6,625 bases of DNA from Bacteroidales bacterium Bact_23. GTDB lineage: Bacteria; Bacteroidota; Bacteroidia; Bacteroidales; Lentimicrobiaceae. The DNA is taken from positions 1-6,625 of the forward strand of contig LUZO01000178.1 of the NCBI GenBank assembly GCA_001603685.1. Direction: 5' to 3'. Positions 4,235-6,625 of the stretch are shown here, one piece after another (positions within the stretch are counted from its first letter, which is position 1; each line of letters starts with the position of its first letter). Under the pieces are notes generated by a model. The model did no database searches and was not told the DNA's origin. It saw only the letters and a program-made list of their open reading frames with translations. The position numbers and the translations under genes are program-made.

Positions 4235-6337
4235 ATGAAAAGAGTTCAACGATTGCTTCTGATAACTGCACTGATGGTGCTGCAGTTGACAGAAGTTTCA
4301 TTTGCCCAGGTGTTGAAGCCTGTAAAATGGAGTTTCAGCACCAAACAACTCAGCAACGAAGATGTGCAGCTGATTTTCACCGCCAATATTGACCCGACCT
4401 GGCATCTTTATTCGCAGGATATCCCTGAAGACGGTCCGGTACCCACATCTTTCAATTTTGAGAAAAACCCTCAGTATAAACTGGTTGGCAAGGTAAAAGA
4501 GCCAAAAGCCATCGAGGAATACGACAAGAATTTCGATATGGTGGTTAAATATTTTGCCAACAAGGCCGTATTTACCCAGGATATCAAAGTACTGACCGAC
4601 AAGGACTTTAAAATTGAAGGGGTGCTTGAATTCATGTGCTGTGACGACAGCCGCTGCCTGCCTCCCGACGAGGTGGACTTTTCATTCCCGGTAAAGGGAA
4701 ATCCCGATGCGGCCAAAAAGGATGAAACAGCGCTGCTCACCACGGAAGCGCCCGATGAAGATGCGGGCCTGCCCGCCGATTCGGCCGCCGTTGAAGCCGC
4801 CACCGACATCCAGCCCTCCGATCCGGGCGAGGTAACCGGCGAAGTATCAGGCGTTCTGAAAGAGAACACCTCACTCTGGAAGCTCTTCTTCTTCTCATTC
4901 CTTGCCGGACTGGCCGCCATCCTCACCCCCTGCGTCTTCCCCATGATTCCGATGACGGTAACCTTCTTCCTGAAAGAAGAGAACAAGGCAAAGGCGAAGT
5001 TCCAGGCACTGGCCTACGGCGTTTCCATCATCCTGATTTACACCATTATCGGAACCGTGGTAGCGGTTACCCTCGGCGCCAACTTCGCCAACTTCCTAAG
5101 TACCCACTGGATTCCCAATATCCTCTTCTTCCTGATTTTCATGTTCTTCGCCGCTTCATTCCTGGGAATGTTCGAAATCACCCTTCCCAGCTGGATGATC
5201 AACAAATCGGACTCACAGGCCGACCGCGGCGGACTGGTGGGATCGTTCTTCATGGCCTTTACCCTGGTACTGGTATCCTTCTCATGTACCGGCCCCATCG
5301 TGGGCGCCATCCTCGTGGCATCGGCCAGCGGCCAGGTGCTTGAGCCCATCATCGGAATGCTCGGCTTCTCGCTGGCATTTGCGCTGCCGTTCACCCTGTT
5401 CGCCTTCTTCCCCAGATGGCTCAACAATATGCCGAAATCGGGCGGCTGGCTCAACTCGGTGAAAGTAGTGCTCGGCTTTATCGAGCTGGCACTCGGCCTC
5501 AAATTCCTGAGCATCGCCGACCAGACTTACCACTGGGGCATCCTCGACAGGGAGATCTACCTCGCTTTCTGGATTGTCATCTTCACCCTGATGGGATTCT
5601 ACCTGCTTGGCAAACTGAAATTTGCGCACGACAGCGAAGTGAAACACATCAGCGTTCCGCGCGTTACAATGGCCATCATCACCTTCACCTTTGTACTCTA
5701 TATGATTCCGGGTATGTTCGGTGCGCCGCTTCAGGCCCTTTCGGGATATCTGCCACCGCAATCAACCCACGATTTCGACTTTAATAAGATTGTAAGGGAC
5801 AATGTTCAGGTATTCGGCGGCGGTGGCGGTACGGCAAGCGCCGAGAAGCCGTCAGGCCTCTGCGATAAGCCAAAATATGCCGAAATGCTGCGCCTGCCCC
5901 ACGGCCTCGAAGGCTATTTCGACTATGAACAGGGTCTTGCCTGCGCCGCACAGCAGAAAAAACCGGTGTTTATCGACTTTACCGGCCACGGCTGCGTAAA
6001 CTGCCGCGAAATGGAAGCCCGCGTCTGGTCAGACCCCCGGGTGCTGAAAAAACTTCGCGAAGATTTCATCATCACCGCCCTCTATGTGGATGATAAAACA
6101 ACCCTTCCGGAATCGGAATGGATTACCTCAACCTACGACGGCAAGATTAAGAAGACCATTGGCAAGAAATATGCTGATTTCCAGATCAGCAGGTTCAATG
6201 TTAATGCACAGCCCTATTATGTGCTGCTCGACACCGAAGGCAATGTCATGGTTCCGCCCAAAGCCTACGACCTGAGTGTGGAGAACTTCCTGGAATTCCT
6301 GGATAAAGGACTCGAAGAATTCAATAAACGGCAGTAA
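4235..6337 (+). CDS. dsbD: Thiol:disulfide interchange protein DsbD (protein-disulfide reductase)
   Basis: This 700-residue inner-membrane protein should carry electrons from cytoplasmic thioredoxin to periplasmic thiol proteins, such as disulfide isomerases and cytochrome c maturation factors. Residues 1-24 form a signal peptide ending SFA before Gln25. The periplasmic N-terminal domain has Cys135 (with adjacent Cys136) and Cys141, matching the CxxxxxC pair of DsbD-alpha. An Asp/Glu/Ala-rich linker (about 156-206) leads to eight predicted helices at about 217-242, 256-280, 294-313, 333-360, 371-393, 405-428, 441-459 and 476-496. Cys233 (LTPC) and Cys351 (FSCTGP) are the membrane redox pair. 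The C-terminal thioredoxin domain has Cys587-Val-Asn-Cys590 and a cis-proline at 660. Cys543 and Cys570 form an extra pair before it. The start is the ATG after the signal-less stretch; an upstream TTG at 4181 would add a poor N-terminus and overlap tilS. A terminator follows 17 bases after the stop. Confidence 0.94.
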   Translation: MKRVQRLLLITALMVLQLTEVSFAQVLKPVKWSFSTKQLSNEDVQLIFTANIDPTWHLYSQDIPEDGPVPTSFNFEKNPQYKLVGKVKEPKAIEEYDKNFDMVVKYFANKAVFTQDIKVLTDKDFKIEGVLEFMCCDDSRCLPPDEVDFSFPVKGNPDAAKKDETALLTTEAPDEDAGLPADSAAVEAATDIQPSDPGEVTGEVSGVLKENTSLWKLFFFSFLAGLAAILTPCVFPMIPMTVTFFLKEENKAKAKFQALAYGVSIILIYTIIGTVVAVTLGANFANFLSTHWIPNILFFLIFMFFAASFLGMFEITLPSWMINKSDSQADRGGLVGSFFMAFTLVLVSFSCTGPIVGAILVASASGQVLEPIIGMLGFSLAFALPFTLFAFFPRWLNNMPKSGGWLNSVKVVLGFIELALGLKFLSIADQTYHWGILDREIYLAFWIVIFTLMGFYLLGKLKFAHDSEVKHISVPRVTMAIITFTFVLYMIPGMFGAPLQALSGYLPPQSTHDFDFNKIVRDNVQVFGGGGGTASAEKPSGLCDKPKYAEMLRLPHGLEGYFDYEQGLACAAQQKKPVFIDFTGHGCVNCREMEARVWSDPRVLKKLREDFIITALYVDDKTTLPESEWITSTYDGKIKKTIGKKYADFQISRFNVNAQPYYVLLDTEGNVMVPPKAYDLSVENFLEFLDKGLEEFNKRQ

Positions 6338-6354
6338 ACCGTTTCCCGAAACCG

Positions 6355-6390
6355 AAAAAGGCTGCTCCGGTATTGAAGCGGCCTTTTTTT
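6355..6390 (+). terminator. Intrinsic terminator of dsbD
   Basis: GGCTGCT (6360-6366) pairs with AGCGGCC (6377-6383) with one T-G wobble, around a ten-base loop. Five A residues precede the stem and seven T residues follow it (6384-6390), which extends the pairing. It lies 17 bases after the dsbD stop. The A tract could also let it act on the opposite strand. Confidence 0.9.
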
Positions 6391-6392
6391 GT

Positions 6393-6406
6393 GGCCGGAG
6401 GCCGGA
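6393..6406 (+). repeat. GGCCGGA heptamer, two tandem copies
   Basis: GGCCGGA occurs at 6393-6399 and 6400-6406, immediately after the dsbD terminator and before the palindrome at 6408. It keeps the 7-base period seen in the neighbouring arrays. Confidence 0.7.
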
Positions 6407-6407
6407 G

Positions 6408-6481
6408 TCCGCCGCGGCGGAGGAAGTAAGAGGTAGGAAGTAGGAATGAATAATGAATAATGAATAATGAATAATGGATAA
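6408..6481 (+). repeat. GC palindrome plus nine-unit heptamer array (module copy 2)
   Basis: The 14-base palindrome at 6408-6421 overlaps the first of nine in-phase heptamers: GGAGGAA (6419-6425), GTAAGAG, GTAGGAA, GTAGGAA, four TGAATAA (6447-6474) and TGGATAA (6475-6481). Two heptamer classes, a purine-rich one and TGAATAA, join without loss of phase. The first part repeats the layout at 2306-2340. The TGAATAA part is the inverse of the array at 2756-2790. Confidence 0.9.
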
Positions 6482-6484
6482 AAA

Positions 6485-6617
6485 TGTACCGTTAGGCGCT
6501 GCATCCGCCAGAAGCGGACTCATCCGCCAGAGGCGGACTCATCCGCCGCGGCGGAGCACCGTCAGGTGCTTCAAATCCTCAAATCCTCATCCGCCGCGGC
6601 GGAGCGCCTTCGGCGCC
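6485..6617 (+). repeat. Mosaic of A and B hairpin modules (field 2)
   Basis: The order is: a decayed B module (6485-6500); A variants TCCGC-CAGAA-GCGGA (6504-6518) and TCCGCC-AGA-GGCGGA (6523-6537); exact A palindrome (6542-6555); B module AGCACC-GTCA-GGTGCT (6555-6570); tandem TCAAATCC (6571-6586); exact A palindrome (6590-6603); B-like GCGCC-TTC-GGCGC (6604-6616). In four places (2650, 6542, 6590 and partly 6485) A and B are adjacent. The field runs to the window edge and may continue beyond it. No gene is visible from 6338 to 6625. Confidence 0.88.
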
Positions 6618-6625
6618 ACTTATTT

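Noticed and set aside
6326..6344. Small hairpin AAACGG/CCGTTT around the dsbD stop codon as a terminator
   Set aside because: A six-pair AT-containing stem with no U tract; the stronger hairpin with seven T residues lies just downstream.
2756..6481. Composite transposon bounded by inverted repeats
   Set aside because: The enclosed genes are ordinary housekeeping genes, no transposase is present, and the inverted repeats are simple heptamer sequence.
6128..6523. Minus-strand frames of 131 and 79 codons over the dsbD end
   Set aside because: They read through the terminator and TGAATAA array, giving repeated SLFIIH peptides, and oppose a well-supported gene.
6485..6617. CRISPR array
   Set aside because: The repeated units are palindromes of 14-16 bases with 0-20 base gaps that are themselves repeats; no 25-40 base direct repeats with unique spacers and no cas genes.

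Overview
The window looks like chromosomal DNA of a Bacteroidota bacterium, most likely in or near the order Bacteroidales, with GC-rich codon usage. The evidence is threefold. Start sites lack clear Shine-Dalgarno sequences. Perfect TAnnTTTG promoter elements (the Bacteroidota primary-sigma -7 box) sit directly before two genes. The DsbD protein has the architecture and sequence I associate with this phylum. All three recognisable genes are on the + strand.

Layout: 1-137 is AT-rich promoter-like DNA. 138-364 turns abruptly GC-rich; it can fold into two strong hairpins and also carries a coding-like reading frame whose stop overlaps the next start as ATGA. 365-2266 encodes a long-chain acyl-CoA ligase. 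2267-2862 is a gene-free stretch of about 600 bases packed with small repeats: GC palindromes, heptamer arrays, CAAAT-separated hairpins and a diverged pair of 22-base hairpin repeats. 2863-4197 is tilS (tRNA-Ile lysidine synthetase). 4235-6337 is dsbD (transmembrane thiol reductase), followed by a good intrinsic terminator at 6355-6390. 6391-6625 is a second repeat field built from the same modules as the first.

The three proteins do unrelated housekeeping jobs: fatty-acid activation, decoding of AUA codons, and export of reducing power to the periplasm. I see no defence system, mobile element, CRISPR or RNA gene. tilS and dsbD are 37 bases apart and may be co-transcribed, but each appears to have its own promoter.

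The least ordinary content is between the genes. The two repeat fields share a mosaic of short modules. One hairpin module shows a paired (compensatory) base change between its two intact copies. The tilS-dsbD block is bracketed by a 19-base perfect inverted repeat. The GC-rich leader of the acyl-CoA ligase is the other unexplained element. I cannot say that any of these is undescribed without database searches.
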